Assembly: GCF_052056915.1 (NCBI RefSeq)
Contig: NZ_CP195119.1
Span: 2,294,001-2,358,000, forward strand
Length of the DNA: 64,000 bases
Direction of reading: 5' to 3'
Source of the DNA: MTP4 sp052056915
GTDB taxonomy: Archaea > Halobacteriota > Methanosarcinia > Methanosarcinales > Methanosarcinaceae
Below the pieces are notes generated by a model. The model searched no databases, was not told where the DNA came from, and saw nothing but the letters and a program-made list of their open reading frames with translations. Within the stretch, counting starts at the first letter, position 1, and each line of letters begins with the position of its first letter. Both the position numbers and the translations under genes were made by a program. Of this stretch, positions 54,435 through 63,763 are shown piece by piece.

Positions 54435-55511
54435 TTTTATCATGTTCAAGAGCTCCTTCGCAATCCTGTCCAGCGGGAGCACGAAGTCGGCAAGCTTTCT
54501 TTTTACTATTTCTCCCGGCATTCCATATACAACGCATGAACTTCGAGCTTCAGCGATAACCTTGCCACCCTTTTTTTTGATTTCTTCTGCCCCTTCCGCT
54601 CCGTCACAGTGCATTCCCGTCAGGATAAGGGAGATTATTCTCGGACCGTAAATAGGGGCAATGGACCTGAAAAGGACATTAACTGAAGGCCTTGAACCCA
54701 GCTCCTTGGGTGCCCGGCTCAGGCTGACAACATCTTTTTCCCTGCCTTTTACCTTATTTCGGACAATTTCCATATGATGGTCACCGGGCGCAATAAGCAC
54801 GACTCCGTTTTCCACCACATCTCCTTCCTTTGCCTCCCTGACTTCGAGGGCTGACTTCGAATTAAGTCTTCTTGAAAGGGATGCCGTAAAGCCCGGAGGC
54901 ATGTGCTGTACAACGAGGACTGCCGCAGGAAGGTCAGCCGGAAATGCGGTTATGAGCTTTTCCAGGGCTCTGGGACCCCCTGTAGACGTGCCGATCGCAA
55001 TAACATTTTTTGCAGTGCCTGCAAAGGACTCATCCCCAGCCTTTCTCTCTGCCTTTTTACCCTTGTCCGGCTTTTCTTTTTCCGGATACCGCATGCATTC
55101 CAGGTTGTCAAGATTGGCTTTTGCTGCAATCTTCACTTTTTTGCGGATTTCCTCTGCCATTTCCGGAATGCTCTGGCTGAGGATCCCTTCAGGCTTCGGA
55201 ATTACGTCCACGGCTCCGTATTCAAATGCCGTGAGGGTGATTTCTTCAGCCTTTTCCCCGAGTGCGGAAACCATGATCACAGGGGTCGGGTACTCCTTCA
55301 TTATCCTGACAAGGGCTCTAAGACCGTCAAGTACGGGCATCACATTATCTAGAAGTATGACATCGGGCCTGAATTTCTTGATCTTTCCAAGTGCGTCCTT
55401 TCCATTGAATGCAGTCCCTATTACCTCGATTTCAGGGTCGTTGTTCAATATATCCGAAAGGACTTTTCGGATCAGGGCTGAGTCGTCTACAACAAGTGCA
55501 GTAATGGTCAT
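54420..55511 (-). CDS. cheB: Chemotaxis methylesterase/deamidase CheB
   Basis: 363 aa. The receiver domain (1-120) has the DD pair at 9-10 and phospho-Asp55 (VILLDNVMPVLDG). After a Lys-rich linker comes the esterase domain (about 165-360) with the catalytic Ser in AIGTSTGGPRAL, His in VVQHMPPGFTASL, and Asp in LTGMHCDGAEG. It removes methyl groups from receptor glutamates, opposing CheR. The C-terminal DASN and stop are part of a 16-bp tandem repeat. Confidence 0.94.
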   Translation of the reverse strand: MTITALVVDDSALIRKVLSDILNNDPEIEVIGTAFNGKDALGKIKKFRPDVILLDNVMPVLDGLRALVRIMKEYPTPVIMVSALGEKAEEITLTAFEYGAVDVIPKPEGILSQSIPEMAEEIRKKVKIAAKANLDNLECMRYPEKEKPDKGKKAERKAGDESFAGTAKNVIAIGTSTGGPRALEKLITAFPADLPAAVLVVQHMPPGFTASLSRRLNSKSALEVREAKEGDVVENGVVLIAPGDHHMEIVRNKVKGREKDVVSLSRAPKELGSRPSVNVLFRSIAPIYGPRIISLILTGMHCDGAEGAEEIKKKGGKVIAEARSSCVVYGMPGEIVKRKLADFVLPLDRIAKELLNMIKDASN

Positions 55512-55584
55512 TTCAGCACTTCATCTTAAAGAAGGTCTTTGTCTTGAAGCAAGTCCTTAAGGTACTTTTTCGAAAAGTGTTTTT

Positions 55585-55953
55585 TCAATTATCCGGTTCA
55601 ATGACCTTTTTGATTACTTCCAGTACTTTATCGGGTTCAAAGGGTTTAACTATGAAGTCTTTTGCGCCTATTTTTATGGACTCCATCACCACAGCCTTCT
55701 GTCCCAGGGAAGAGCACATCACTACTTTCGCCTCGGGATCCAGGTCAAGAAGCTTTTGCAGGGTTTTAGTACCCTCCATATCCGGCAGAATAATATCCAT
55801 CAGCACGAGGTCCGGTTTCACTTCCTGATATTTCTGAATTGCACATTCTCCATCAGCTACTTCAGCTGCCACTTCGTGTCCCTGCTTTACGAGAATGTCC
55901 CTGATCACCATCCTCATAAATTCGGCATCGTCCACGATCATAATCCTTGCCAT
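55585..55953 (-). CDS. cheY: Chemotaxis response regulator CheY
   Basis: 122 aa, a single receiver domain. Acid pair DD (8-9), phospho-Asp53 (LVLMDIILPDMEG), switch Ser/Thr in MCSSLGQ, and Lys in DFIVKPFEPDKV. It is the first gene of the minus-strand operon cheY-B-A-R-C-D. In archaea CheY-P acts on the archaellum through CheF; neither CheF nor archaellum genes are in the window. Confidence 0.93.
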   Translation of the reverse strand: MARIMIVDDAEFMRMVIRDILVKQGHEVAAEVADGECAIQKYQEVKPDLVLMDIILPDMEGTKTLQKLLDLDPEAKVVMCSSLGQKAVVMESIKIGAKDFIVKPFEPDKVLEVIKKVIEPDN

Positions 55954-57011
55954 TTCTTTCCCCTTTTTTAGTTTTTATGAAGCGAGCGACAATAAATTAT
56001 CTTCTTTACATTTTTACTATTGCTACTTCCAGCATTAGCTGTTTTTACTAGTGTTTTTACTAGTGTTTTTACTAGTGTTTTTACTAGTGTTTTTACTAGT
56101 GTTTTTTACTAGTGTTTTTTACTATAGTCTCTTTTATAATTATTGTTTTTACGAACAAGTGTTTATATTAATTGCCACACTTTGCTAAATTTATTACAAA
56201 TCTCCGTTCTTAATTTAGATATTCACTTATATTCTCACAGATCATTCTTTACAGACTGCTAGTGGCATTCGCCAACCTCTGATTGAACGTATGAAGGTTC
56301 TTATTTATGAAAATAAACAACTTACAGTCAAACTACTTACAATCGAGCGATTTACAACTTGTCCCAGGTTTTGGAAGTGAGACTATAAGATATATTGCTG
56401 GAATGATTATCTCGAGGGAAAAATAATGAATTTTTTCCGATTCGAGACCGAAAGTGTAAGATATCAGAAGTCTTCGGTGATATCAATCAAAATTTTGTCT
56501 AATCACGTAAATAATATGCTGGCCGTACTATATTAAACTTTTTTGATGACTTGTAAACAAGCTACCAACTAATCTTAGAGTCTCTCGTATTTAAGAAAAC
56601 GAATTTTTAAATTCTGTTTTAATATTAAAATCATGAAATATGTCATGATAAATAACTTTATATTCTTCTACAGTTTATATAGTACTTTGCAAGTTGGGGT
56701 AATTTATCTGTGGCGTCTTAATCCCTTTGTTTTATCCCTTTACCTATTATATCCTAAATTCCAATTAACAACACTTCCGGAAACTGTGTAAGAAAATATT
56801 CGTACAAAATGAAAATATTTACATACAATGAAAATATTCACGTAATTCAGAACAATGGTGTACGATAGCAGTAAAATCATAGTAAACAAGTGTTTGAAAA
56901 AGCTGGTTGGTCTGTAATATAACCAACCTGTACAATCATTTACTCTGGTACAATTCTTTAATCTTTAGAGTTCTTATCTTGAGAGCTTGTTAATCTTGAG
57001 AGTTGAGTCAT
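55954..57011. other. 1-kb divergent gap between the two che strands
   Basis: It holds a 12-13 bp tandem repeat (ACTAGTGTTTTT, 7 copies, 56041-56124), a perfect dyad ATCATGA-6-TCATGAT (56630-56649), and three spaced AAAATATT words (about 56795-56850) ahead of the response-regulator gene. Otherwise AT-rich DNA; no gene. Confidence 0.7.
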
Positions 57012-57377
57012 ATGTCCGAAATCCTTGTTGTTGAGGATAATTTACTTAACCTTATGATTGAGGCAGATCTGCTGAAGTCTTTTGGATATGAGCCGAAGAA
57101 GGCAAAAAACGGGGTGGAAGCACTGGAAGTGCTTAATGAGGGTAGAGTTGATTTGATACTGCTGGATATGGAACTCCCGAAGATGAACGGTCTTGAATTT
57201 CTTAAAATAATAAAGTGTGATTCTGAGACCAGGGACATCAGGGTGGTTGCCGTAACAGGATACAGTGATTCTGAAAGTGAACAGCAGTTCCTTGAAGCCG
57301 GATGCTATGCTGTCCTGCCCAAGCCTATAAATTTCGGCATTTTCAGGTCCCAGATCGAAGAGTTTCTGATAGGTTAA
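57012..57377 (+). CDS. Stand-alone response regulator
   Basis: 121 aa from ATG 57012. The TTG nine bases upstream is unlikely, although no clear ribosome site is seen for either. Receiver domain with ED pair at 8-9, phospho-Asp52 (LILLDMELPKMNGLEFL), Thr in VVAVTGYSD and Lys in AVLPKPINF. It resembles DivK-type single receivers more than CheY. It lies upstream of the MCP on the same strand, so it may serve the same pathway, perhaps as a phosphate sink or a second output. Confidence 0.88.
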   Translation: MSEILVVEDNLLNLMIEADLLKSFGYEPKKAKNGVEALEVLNEGRVDLILLDMELPKMNGLEFLKIIKCDSETRDIRVVAVTGYSDSESEQQFLEAGCYAVLPKPINFGIFRSQIEEFLIG

Positions 57378-57657
57378 GTCCGATCCCCAAGTCCTGTACC
57401 TAAGTTCGGTTCCTGAGAGTACCGGAAGAGTTCACGATTTTAATCGCCTATTTACCAAGGGTATCAAAAAATTTATGAATTCTTAAAAATAATACTTATC
57501 GAGATATTCGGACTAAACAATCTTTAACAGGATGAGCTTGAATATTTATTTTATTCAGTTTACTTTTCCGGCAAACGCCGCTGGTGGGCTGGAAATTTGA
57601 TTACGCAGGGTGGAAAAGGCTTTAATACGGACAGGTTGGAGGCTAAGGTGAAAAAAG

Positions 57658-59727
57658 ATGCTTAAAAACACAAAAATAGGGCACGTGGTAATAGGATTTG
57701 CCCTTCTTCTGGTTTTGATCTTTTTTGTTGGGTACACGGGTTACAGCGGTATGGATGAGGTTGAGAAAAAGACCCGAGCCATTGAAAATATGACCTTTAT
57801 TATTGATAGTATGGAATATGCTGTAATTTCTGAGCAAAACTATATTATTAATGGAGATCCGGCAGCAAAAGATGATGTATATAAGTATCTGGATCTTGTA
57901 CCCGAACAGGCAGAAATATCGAAGAACATATATGCAGACTATCTCGACGATGTAAATCAAGGCAGAATGGAGTTTGCCCTAGAGGCTTCCAGTGATTTCA
58001 GGGCAGAGTTTGATGATTATGTTGAGGCGGAAGAGGAACAGGCTGCCATAGAAAGCGGGTTTGTTGTAAGAAGGGGAGAAATATTGCAGCTGGTCGAGGA
58101 GATTTATCTGGACCAGATGGGGCAGTATAAGCAATATGCTGAGGAAGGGGCTTCAAACGAGGTTCTTATTGAAAAATTGTCCAATGCTGGGGATACACAG
58201 GAAATTATGATACTGATGCTTCAGGGCAAAAATGAATATCAAAGTTATGTTATAACCGGGGACCCGCAGCACGCTGAGAATTATTATCAGATTGTAGAGA
58301 CTGTCATTAACCAACTTACTGATTTAAGTTTACGCCTGGAAAAGCAGGAAAATATTGATCGTGTAGAGATGGTAATTTCTGAGACCGAGAAAATCCGTGC
58401 AGATTTCGAGCGGCTGGTAGCTCTGGAAAATAGGAAAGATGAGGCGGAGGAAAATATGCTGGTAATAGCCAAGCAGGTAGAAACCGTCACTAAGGCTGCC
58501 AGTGCTGATCAGAGGGAACAATTGAACACCCTGATCCGCGGGTCTATCAATGAAATCCTCCTGGTAACTCTCTTTTCGGTATTTCTCGGTGGTTTTCTCG
58601 TTTTCGTGATTTTGAACCTTTACAGAAAGCCGATTTACGAACTGCTAGATGCTTCCGAAAAAATATCTGAAGGAGATCTAACTGTTGAAATCAAGGGCAG
58701 TTCCCGCAGTGAAATATCCCTTCTCTCCAAAGCCTTCGGCAACATGGTTGCAAACCTGCGCCAGCTTATCAGGGAAGTCCAGAAAGGTTCACTCCATCTT
58801 GCCACGCTTTCGGAAGAAATGTCTGCCTCTTCCGAGGAAGTAGCCTCGGCGTCAAGAAAAATTTCAGATACGGCAACGGAAATCTCACACGGTGCAGAAG
58901 TGCAGACTTCAAAAATAGTGGATATAACCCATGCAATGCAGGACATGACCCACAACATCCAGGAAGTTGCCGATAATACCCAGAAAGTTTCCAAAAACAC
59001 AAACTTTGTAAATGACACGGTTAACAACATCGGGAACGTTTCCAAAGAAGTCCTGGTAAAAATGGGCCGTATCCAGTCCTCCGTAGATGAAACCGAAAGC
59101 GTGATCAAAGGTCTTGACTCCAAATCACGGGAGATCAATGAGATTGTGGCGCTCATTACCGGGATTGCAGACCAGACCAATATGCTTGCACTCAATGCGG
59201 CAATTGAGGCTGCAAGGGCAGGTGAACACGGGAAAGGTTTCTCCGTTGTAGCCGATGAAGTCCGCAAACTTGCCGAGGAATCCGGGGGCGCTGCCAAGAA
59301 TATTTCAGGGCTGATCGATGAAATCAGAACCGTTATAGGCGATACGGTAGAGTCGATAGAGGCCAGCAAGGGTGATGTGAATGTCGGTTCCAGTTCCGTG
59401 AAGGAGGCCCTCGAGATGGTCAACGGGATTGTTTCCACGGTCAATGAGATCACAAACATGATCGAGGACGTTGCAGCAGCTACTGAGGAACAGTCTGCGT
59501 CCATCGAAGAGATCACCTCTACCCTGGAGGACATATCTTCAATATCGGAGCAGTCCGCTGCCGGAACCCAGGAAGCTGCGGCAGCTCTTGAGGAACAGAG
59601 CGCTTCCATGTCAGAACTTGCCAGTATGGCCAATGAACTCTCTTTGCTCGGGGAAAGAATGAGGAGAGCCACGGAAAAGTTCAAGCTTGGGGATTTTGAA
59701 GAAAGGCCGGAAAACACGGAAGATTAA
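57658..59727 (+). CDS. Methyl-accepting chemotaxis protein
   Basis: 689 aa. TM1 about 8-30, then an all-helical extracellular sensor of about 265 residues (two helical bundles, like HBM-type sensors), TM2 about 298-320, a HAMP domain (about 320-372, KPIYELLDASEKISEGDLTVEI), methylation helices and the conserved signalling tip ALNAAIEAARAGEHGKGFSVVADEVRKLAEES (hairpin). Q/E pairs fit CheR/CheB/CheD sites. It ends without a CheR-binding pentapeptide. AAGGTGA stands before the ATG. The signal it senses is unknown. Confidence 0.93.
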   Translation: MLKNTKIGHVVIGFALLLVLIFFVGYTGYSGMDEVEKKTRAIENMTFIIDSMEYAVISEQNYIINGDPAAKDDVYKYLDLVPEQAEISKNIYADYLDDVNQGRMEFALEASSDFRAEFDDYVEAEEEQAAIESGFVVRRGEILQLVEEIYLDQMGQYKQYAEEGASNEVLIEKLSNAGDTQEIMILMLQGKNEYQSYVITGDPQHAENYYQIVETVINQLTDLSLRLEKQENIDRVEMVISETEKIRADFERLVALENRKDEAEENMLVIAKQVETVTKAASADQREQLNTLIRGSINEILLVTLFSVFLGGFLVFVILNLYRKPIYELLDASEKISEGDLTVEIKGSSRSEISLLSKAFGNMVANLRQLIREVQKGSLHLATLSEEMSASSEEVASASRKISDTATEISHGAEVQTSKIVDITHAMQDMTHNIQEVADNTQKVSKNTNFVNDTVNNIGNVSKEVLVKMGRIQSSVDETESVIKGLDSKSREINEIVALITGIADQTNMLALNAAIEAARAGEHGKGFSVVADEVRKLAEESGGAAKNISGLIDEIRTVIGDTVESIEASKGDVNVGSSSVKEALEMVNGIVSTVNEITNMIEDVAAATEEQSASIEEITSTLEDISSISEQSAAGTQEAAAALEEQSASMSELASMANELSLLGERMRRATEKFKLGDFEERPENTED

Positions 59728-59748
59728 GCCCCTTATTGAGGAATTGCC

Positions 59749-60261
59749 ATGTTTGAAGAAACAGCAGAACAGGATCCCGAAGTTTCTGATGAGGGACTTC
59801 AGCTTGTGGTCTTTGAGCTTTCGGGAGAAGAATTCGGGGTGGATATCATGCAAGTCTCCGAAATTATCCCGGCTCCCAGGACCACCCGGGTCCCCCAGGC
59901 TCCGGAATGTGTAAAAGGGTTGATCAACCTGCGGGGAAAAATCATTGTCTTGATCGACCTGAATATCCGCCTCGGTTTCAGCCCTAAGGAGCGCGATGAG
60001 CTGTCCAGAATCATTATCGTGGAAGTCGGGGATACTGTCATCGGCATGCTCGTAAATTCCGTGAAAGAGGTCATGAGGCTTCCTCTCTCTTACATTGAAC
60101 CTACACCTGAAATGATAAAGTCAAAAATAAATGCCGAATACCTGAAAGGAGTCGGAAAGCTGGATGGCCGGCTTCTCATTCTCCTGAACCTGGCAAAGGT
60201 GCTTGGAGAAGAAGAAGTGGACGAACTCAATCAGCTCTCCCTGCCTGAAGAAACTAGCTGA
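59749..60261 (+). CDS. cheW: Chemotaxis adaptor CheW
   Basis: 170 aa; two beta-barrel halves. Family signs: LQLVVFELSGEEFGVDIMQVSEIIPAP, VPQAPECVKGLINLRGKIIVLIDL, IIVEVGDTVIGMLVNSVKEVMRLP, and YLKGVGKLDGRLLILLNLAKVL. It couples the MCP to CheA. It lies 21 bp after the MCP stop, with GAGGAA 6-7 nt before its ATG, so the two are one operon. A repeat array starts a few bases after its stop. Confidence 0.94.
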   Translation: MFEETAEQDPEVSDEGLQLVVFELSGEEFGVDIMQVSEIIPAPRTTRVPQAPECVKGLINLRGKIIVLIDLNIRLGFSPKERDELSRIIIVEVGDTVIGMLVNSVKEVMRLPLSYIEPTPEMIKSKINAEYLKGVGKLDGRLLILLNLAKVLGEEEVDELNQLSLPEETS

Positions 60262-60267
60262 TAGTAC

Positions 60268-60371
60268 CACCCTTTGCCACCTTTTTTCCTCTCCTTTCTT
60301 TCCACCCTTTGCCACCTTTTTTCCGCTCTTTTCTTTCCACCCTTTGCCACCTTTTTTCCTCTCCTTTCTTT
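60268..60371. repeat. Tandem repeat, 35 bp pyrimidine-rich (core CCACCCTTTGCCACCTTTTT), 3 copies
   Basis: Directly downstream of cheW. T- and C-rich on the + strand, as expected for an archaeal terminator region. Confidence 0.93.
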
Positions 60372-60475
60372 CACTTCCTTCCCTGATCACACCTTGTCGG
60401 ACAGTAACTTTCTCTCCCCCACAAACCGCTCCCTTCAACTATATTTTTATATGTTTGGATGAAATTCTAAGTTGC

Positions 60476-61807
60476 ATGAATCCGGTCCTTATTTTCCTTT
60501 TTGCCCTCATCTGCATTCTGCTCCTGACCGCAAAATTCAGGATTCATCCTTTCCTGAGCCTGGTTTCGGTATCCATCTTCACGGGAGTTCTGGCAGGTGA
60601 ACCCCTCAGGACAGTGGAAACGGTAAGTTTGGGTATGGGTAGGGTATTTTCCCACTTTGCAATTATCATTACCTGTGGGAGCATCATTGGAATCGTACTC
60701 CAGAGGACCGGGGGTACCACCGTGATTGCCGACGATATCATTCGTTTTTCCAGAAAACCTCTTTTGGCTCTGAATTTCCTCGGTTTTCTCTTTTCCGTGC
60801 CCGTGATGTGCTGCATCCTGGCCTACGTTATCTTTGTTCCGATCGCAAGAGAGTTGGCAGCCAGGATCAACACCCCCTCGATTTCTAGTGCAACCGCCCT
60901 GGCGCTGGGTACGCTTGCCTCTTTCAATCTTGTCTACCCCTCCCCCGTGATAATCTCGGCAGCAGAAGAGCTTGGGGTAAATATTAACCTCCTGATCCTG
61001 TTGGGATTTTTGATTTCAGTTCCCACGTCCATTGCAGGGTACCTCTATGCCAGGAAATTCAGTGCTGGTGAAGGGGCAGGGACTTTAGGACCTTTAAGGA
61101 AAGGCGAACAGGAGCTTTCAGGATTCAAGGAGTCGGTAATCAAGGAAGGGAAATTGGAAAAGACAAATGGAAAGTTTAGAAGGTTTGAAGCTTATGCTCC
61201 TGTTTTTTTCCCCCTCCTCCTTATTCTCTTCCGTGCAATTTTTCAACCCCCTCCTCCGCTCCTCCTGTTCCTCGGCGATCCGAACATAGCCCTTCTGATC
61301 GGGGTACTCCTTTCCTTTCTTTCCGGGAGGAGGCTGGGACTTGAAGTGCTCAGAACTCTTATAGAAAAAGCCGTGAGAAGGGGTGGGGTTGTCCTCCTTG
61401 ATCTATGCGGGGGTGGGGCTCTTGGGGCAACTCTTGCCATGACAGGTGCCGGGGAGGCCCTGGGACAGATGTTCATGCAGCTGAACCTTCCCCATATCAT
61501 GGTGCCCTTCCTGGTTGCTGCTGCCCTCCAGACCGTTCAGGGCTCAAGGGTCGTGACAATGCTCGTTGCTCCTTCTCTCATGATGCCTCTACTGCCCGAA
61601 CTCGGGCTTCCTGTGGAAATTCTCATCCTGTCCATGGCATCGGGCACTTTCCTGTTCTCACACGTCAATGATCCCTTTTTCTGGATTTTCGGGGAACTGG
61701 CTGAAATTGAGCCTCAGCAGGTATTCAGGGCATATACCATGGGAGGAGCCCTTATGGGTGTTGTTAGTTTCCTTCTTGTCTGCGGAGTCTATTTGATCGG
61801 TTACTGA
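60476..61807 (+). CDS. GntP-family permease
   Basis: 443 aa from ATG 60476; a longer frame to 60203 only reads through cheW and the repeat. About 11-12 membrane helices. The N-terminus ILLLTAKFRIHPFLSLVSVSIFTGVLAGEP and the helix ITCGSIIGIVLQRTGGTTVIAD match gluconate/H+ symporters (GntP). A charged loop (about residues 195-235) lies mid-protein, and the late part VAAALQTVQGSRVVTMLVAPSLMMP and FLFSHVNDPFFWIFGE are typical. A TATA-like ATATTTTTATATG about 30 bp before the ATG and the lack of a ribosome site suggest a leaderless message. Substrate: an organic acid, not determined. Confidence 0.83.
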   Translation: MNPVLIFLFALICILLLTAKFRIHPFLSLVSVSIFTGVLAGEPLRTVETVSLGMGRVFSHFAIIITCGSIIGIVLQRTGGTTVIADDIIRFSRKPLLALNFLGFLFSVPVMCCILAYVIFVPIARELAARINTPSISSATALALGTLASFNLVYPSPVIISAAEELGVNINLLILLGFLISVPTSIAGYLYARKFSAGEGAGTLGPLRKGEQELSGFKESVIKEGKLEKTNGKFRRFEAYAPVFFPLLLILFRAIFQPPPPLLLFLGDPNIALLIGVLLSFLSGRRLGLEVLRTLIEKAVRRGGVVLLDLCGGGALGATLAMTGAGEALGQMFMQLNLPHIMVPFLVAAALQTVQGSRVVTMLVAPSLMMPLLPELGLPVEILILSMASGTFLFSHVNDPFFWIFGELAEIEPQQVFRAYTMGGALMGVVSFLLVCGVYLIGY

Positions 61808-61840
61808 AAAAAATGCATTATCAGTTCATCGGTTAGTTTT

Positions 61841-61925
61841 CTTATTCCCTTTTTTTCTTATCTCTTGTTTTCTTATTCCCTTTTTTTCTTATCTCTTGTT
61901 TTCTTATTCCCTTTTTTATCCATTT
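61841..61925. repeat. Tandem repeat, about 30 bp (core CTTATTCCCTTTTTTTCTTA), 3 copies
   Basis: T-rich on the + strand, directly behind the permease gene. No gene in 61808-62091. Confidence 0.9.
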
Positions 61926-62091
61926 TTCTTACCTCTTGTTTTCTGATCTCAACTTTTGCAGGGCTTCGATATTTTAAAGGCAATGGTTTTCTCTGCAACG
62001 TTTTTCCTTTTTCACATAAGATTCTGAAAATTTGGGGTAATACCAAAAAATTCCAAAGAAATAAATATCTGTTTTTTTATTATACTATTTC

Positions 62092-62529
62092 ATGACGGTG
62101 ATTACAGGTCTCGAGCTTTCTCCCCGGAAAGTAGATTACCTGAAATTCATTTTAAAAAAAGGAAGGACAGTGAAGACTACTGAAATTTCTTCCAGCTTTA
62201 AAGTGGATCCTTCCACGACAAGTAAGACCCTTAACGAGCTTGCAGCTTCAGGTTACCTGAACCATGTTCCTTACAAAGGGGTCGACTTAACGAAGCAGGG
62301 GGAGATGTATGCGGAGTTCCTGATCAGGAGACATAGGATCATGAGCCTTCTCTTGAGCCACTACGGTTTTTCCTCGGAAGAGGCCTGTGAGGAAGTCTCA
62401 AGGTTCGAGGCCTACGTTTCAAAGGACGCGGTGGACAAGATCTGCAGTGCAATGGGGCACCCGATGTTCGGAGTTTGTGGAGAAATCACGCACAAAAAGT
62501 GTTTCCATGATGAGCACTGGCATGAATGA
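62092..62529 (+). CDS. DtxR/MntR-family metal-dependent repressor
   Basis: 145 aa. Winged helix (about 8-72: LSPRKVDYLKFILKKGRTVKTTEISSSFKVDPSTTSKTLNELAASGYLNHVPYKGVDLT), then a metal-binding and dimer domain with RRHRIMSLLLSHYGFSSEEACEEVSRFEAYVSKDAVDKI. The C-terminus is rich in Cys and His (GVCGEITHKKCFHDEHWHE), fitting Zn, Mn or Fe sensing. It precedes znuA-znuC, so zinc-dependent repression of zinc uptake is the likely role. There is no SH3-like third domain. No operator could be defined with confidence. Confidence 0.88.
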   Translation: MTVITGLELSPRKVDYLKFILKKGRTVKTTEISSSFKVDPSTTSKTLNELAASGYLNHVPYKGVDLTKQGEMYAEFLIRRHRIMSLLLSHYGFSSEEACEEVSRFEAYVSKDAVDKICSAMGHPMFGVCGEITHKKCFHDEHWHE

Positions 62530-62537
62530 CCGTCGAT

Positions 62538-62606
62538 TAACCCTTAAATCGATTGACCCTTAAATCGATTGACCCTTAAACCGATTGACCCTTAAACCGG
62601 TTGACC
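62538..62606. repeat. Tandem repeat, 16 bp (CGATTGACCCTTAAAT), 4-5 copies
   Basis: Begins 9 bp after the stop codon of the DtxR-family gene, between it and znuA. Confidence 0.92.
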
Positions 62607-62746
62607 CGTGATTGTAATTTGGGTAAATGCCAAATATTGATGAAAATGCTTTAAAAATTTGGGCTTAGACCAAATTTGGAATGTACCAAACCTGATGTAT
62701 TCCGGATTTATACTGAAAAACGAGGATGAGAGAGTGGGATTAGAGC

Positions 62747-63712
62747 ATGAAAATTAAAATTTTGCCTATTTTAGTTTTACTGGCGGTAGGCCTTTCCCTT
62801 TTTGCCAGCGGCTGCACGGACACGGCTCCTGAAAATAACTCCGCGGGACCTGGAGCTGAAACCGGAGAGGGCGAAGAGCCAATTGTGGTGGCCGTGAGCA
62901 TCCTACCCCAGGCAGAGTTTGTGGAAAAGGTCGGTGGAGATAAGGTAAGGGTTGTTGTCATGATTCCTCCCGGGGCAAGCCCTGCAACCCATGAACCCAC
63001 TCCGGGACAGCTCAGGGACGTCAGTGAAGCCAGGGTGTATGCTGCTGTCGGGTCCGGGCTTCCTTTTGAAGAAGTCTGGATGGACAAGATAGAGGCCGTA
63101 AACAGTGATATGTTGATCGTGGACTGTTCGGAAGGGATGAAACTAAGGGAAATTGCAGCCCATAACCACGATGAGGATGCCGAAGGTACTGATCATGAAG
63201 CCGATCATGAAGCAGAAGCTCATACAGGCCTGGACCCACACATCTGGACTTCCCCTGTAAATGCAAAGGTCATGGTTGAAAATATCTACGGGGGACTTGT
63301 GGAAATAGATCCCGAAAACGAAGCTTACTACGCCGAAAACAGGGATGCCTATCTTGAAGAACTGGACGCTCTGGACGCGAGGATCAGGGCAAGACTGGAG
63401 GGGCAGGAAGAACGGAGTTTCATGGTCTTCCACCCGTCCTGGGGCTATTTTGCCGCAGAGTACGGGCTTATAATGGTCCCCGTTGAAATCGAAGGGAAAG
63501 AGCCGAGTGTTCAGGACCTGGCACGCCTGATCTCCGAAGCAAAGGAAAAGGACGTAAAAGTCATCTTTGTCCAGGCCCAGTTCAGCACCCGCAGTGCGGA
63601 TGCAATTGCCGAGGAAATCGGGGGCGAAGTCGTTGTAGTGGACCCCCTGGCAAAGGACTACGTCTCAAACATGGATGAAGTATCCGATATCTTTGCCAGG
63701 AACCTTGTGTAA
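62747..63712 (+). CDS. znuA: Zinc ABC transporter substrate-binding lipoprotein
   Basis: 321 aa. Lipoprotein signal with LFASGC (Cys23). Cluster A-I fold: VVAVSILPQAEFVEKVGGDKVRVVVMIPPGASPATHEPTPGQL gives the first zinc His. A His/Asp/Glu-rich loop (HNHDEDAEGTDHEADHEAEAH, about 145-165) is typical of zinc rather than manganese binders. HTGLDPHIWTSP and FMVFHPSWGYFAAEYG give further ligands. It captures Zn2+ outside the cell and delivers it to ZnuBC. It is followed by znuC after 51 bp. Confidence 0.93.
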   Translation: MKIKILPILVLLAVGLSLFASGCTDTAPENNSAGPGAETGEGEEPIVVAVSILPQAEFVEKVGGDKVRVVVMIPPGASPATHEPTPGQLRDVSEARVYAAVGSGLPFEEVWMDKIEAVNSDMLIVDCSEGMKLREIAAHNHDEDAEGTDHEADHEAEAHTGLDPHIWTSPVNAKVMVENIYGGLVEIDPENEAYYAENRDAYLEELDALDARIRARLEGQEERSFMVFHPSWGYFAAEYGLIMVPVEIEGKEPSVQDLARLISEAKEKDVKVIFVQAQFSTRSADAIAEEIGGEVVVVDPLAKDYVSNMDEVSDIFARNLV

Positions 63713-63763
63713 AGTTCCAGTATAAAGCTAAAAAAAGGATGATTGAAGGCGGACGGGAAGTTT

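Noticed and set aside
60203..60475. Longer permease N-terminus
   Set aside because: This part of the frame overlaps cheW and a 35-bp pyrimidine repeat; the membrane domain starts at Met 60476 behind a TATA-like element.
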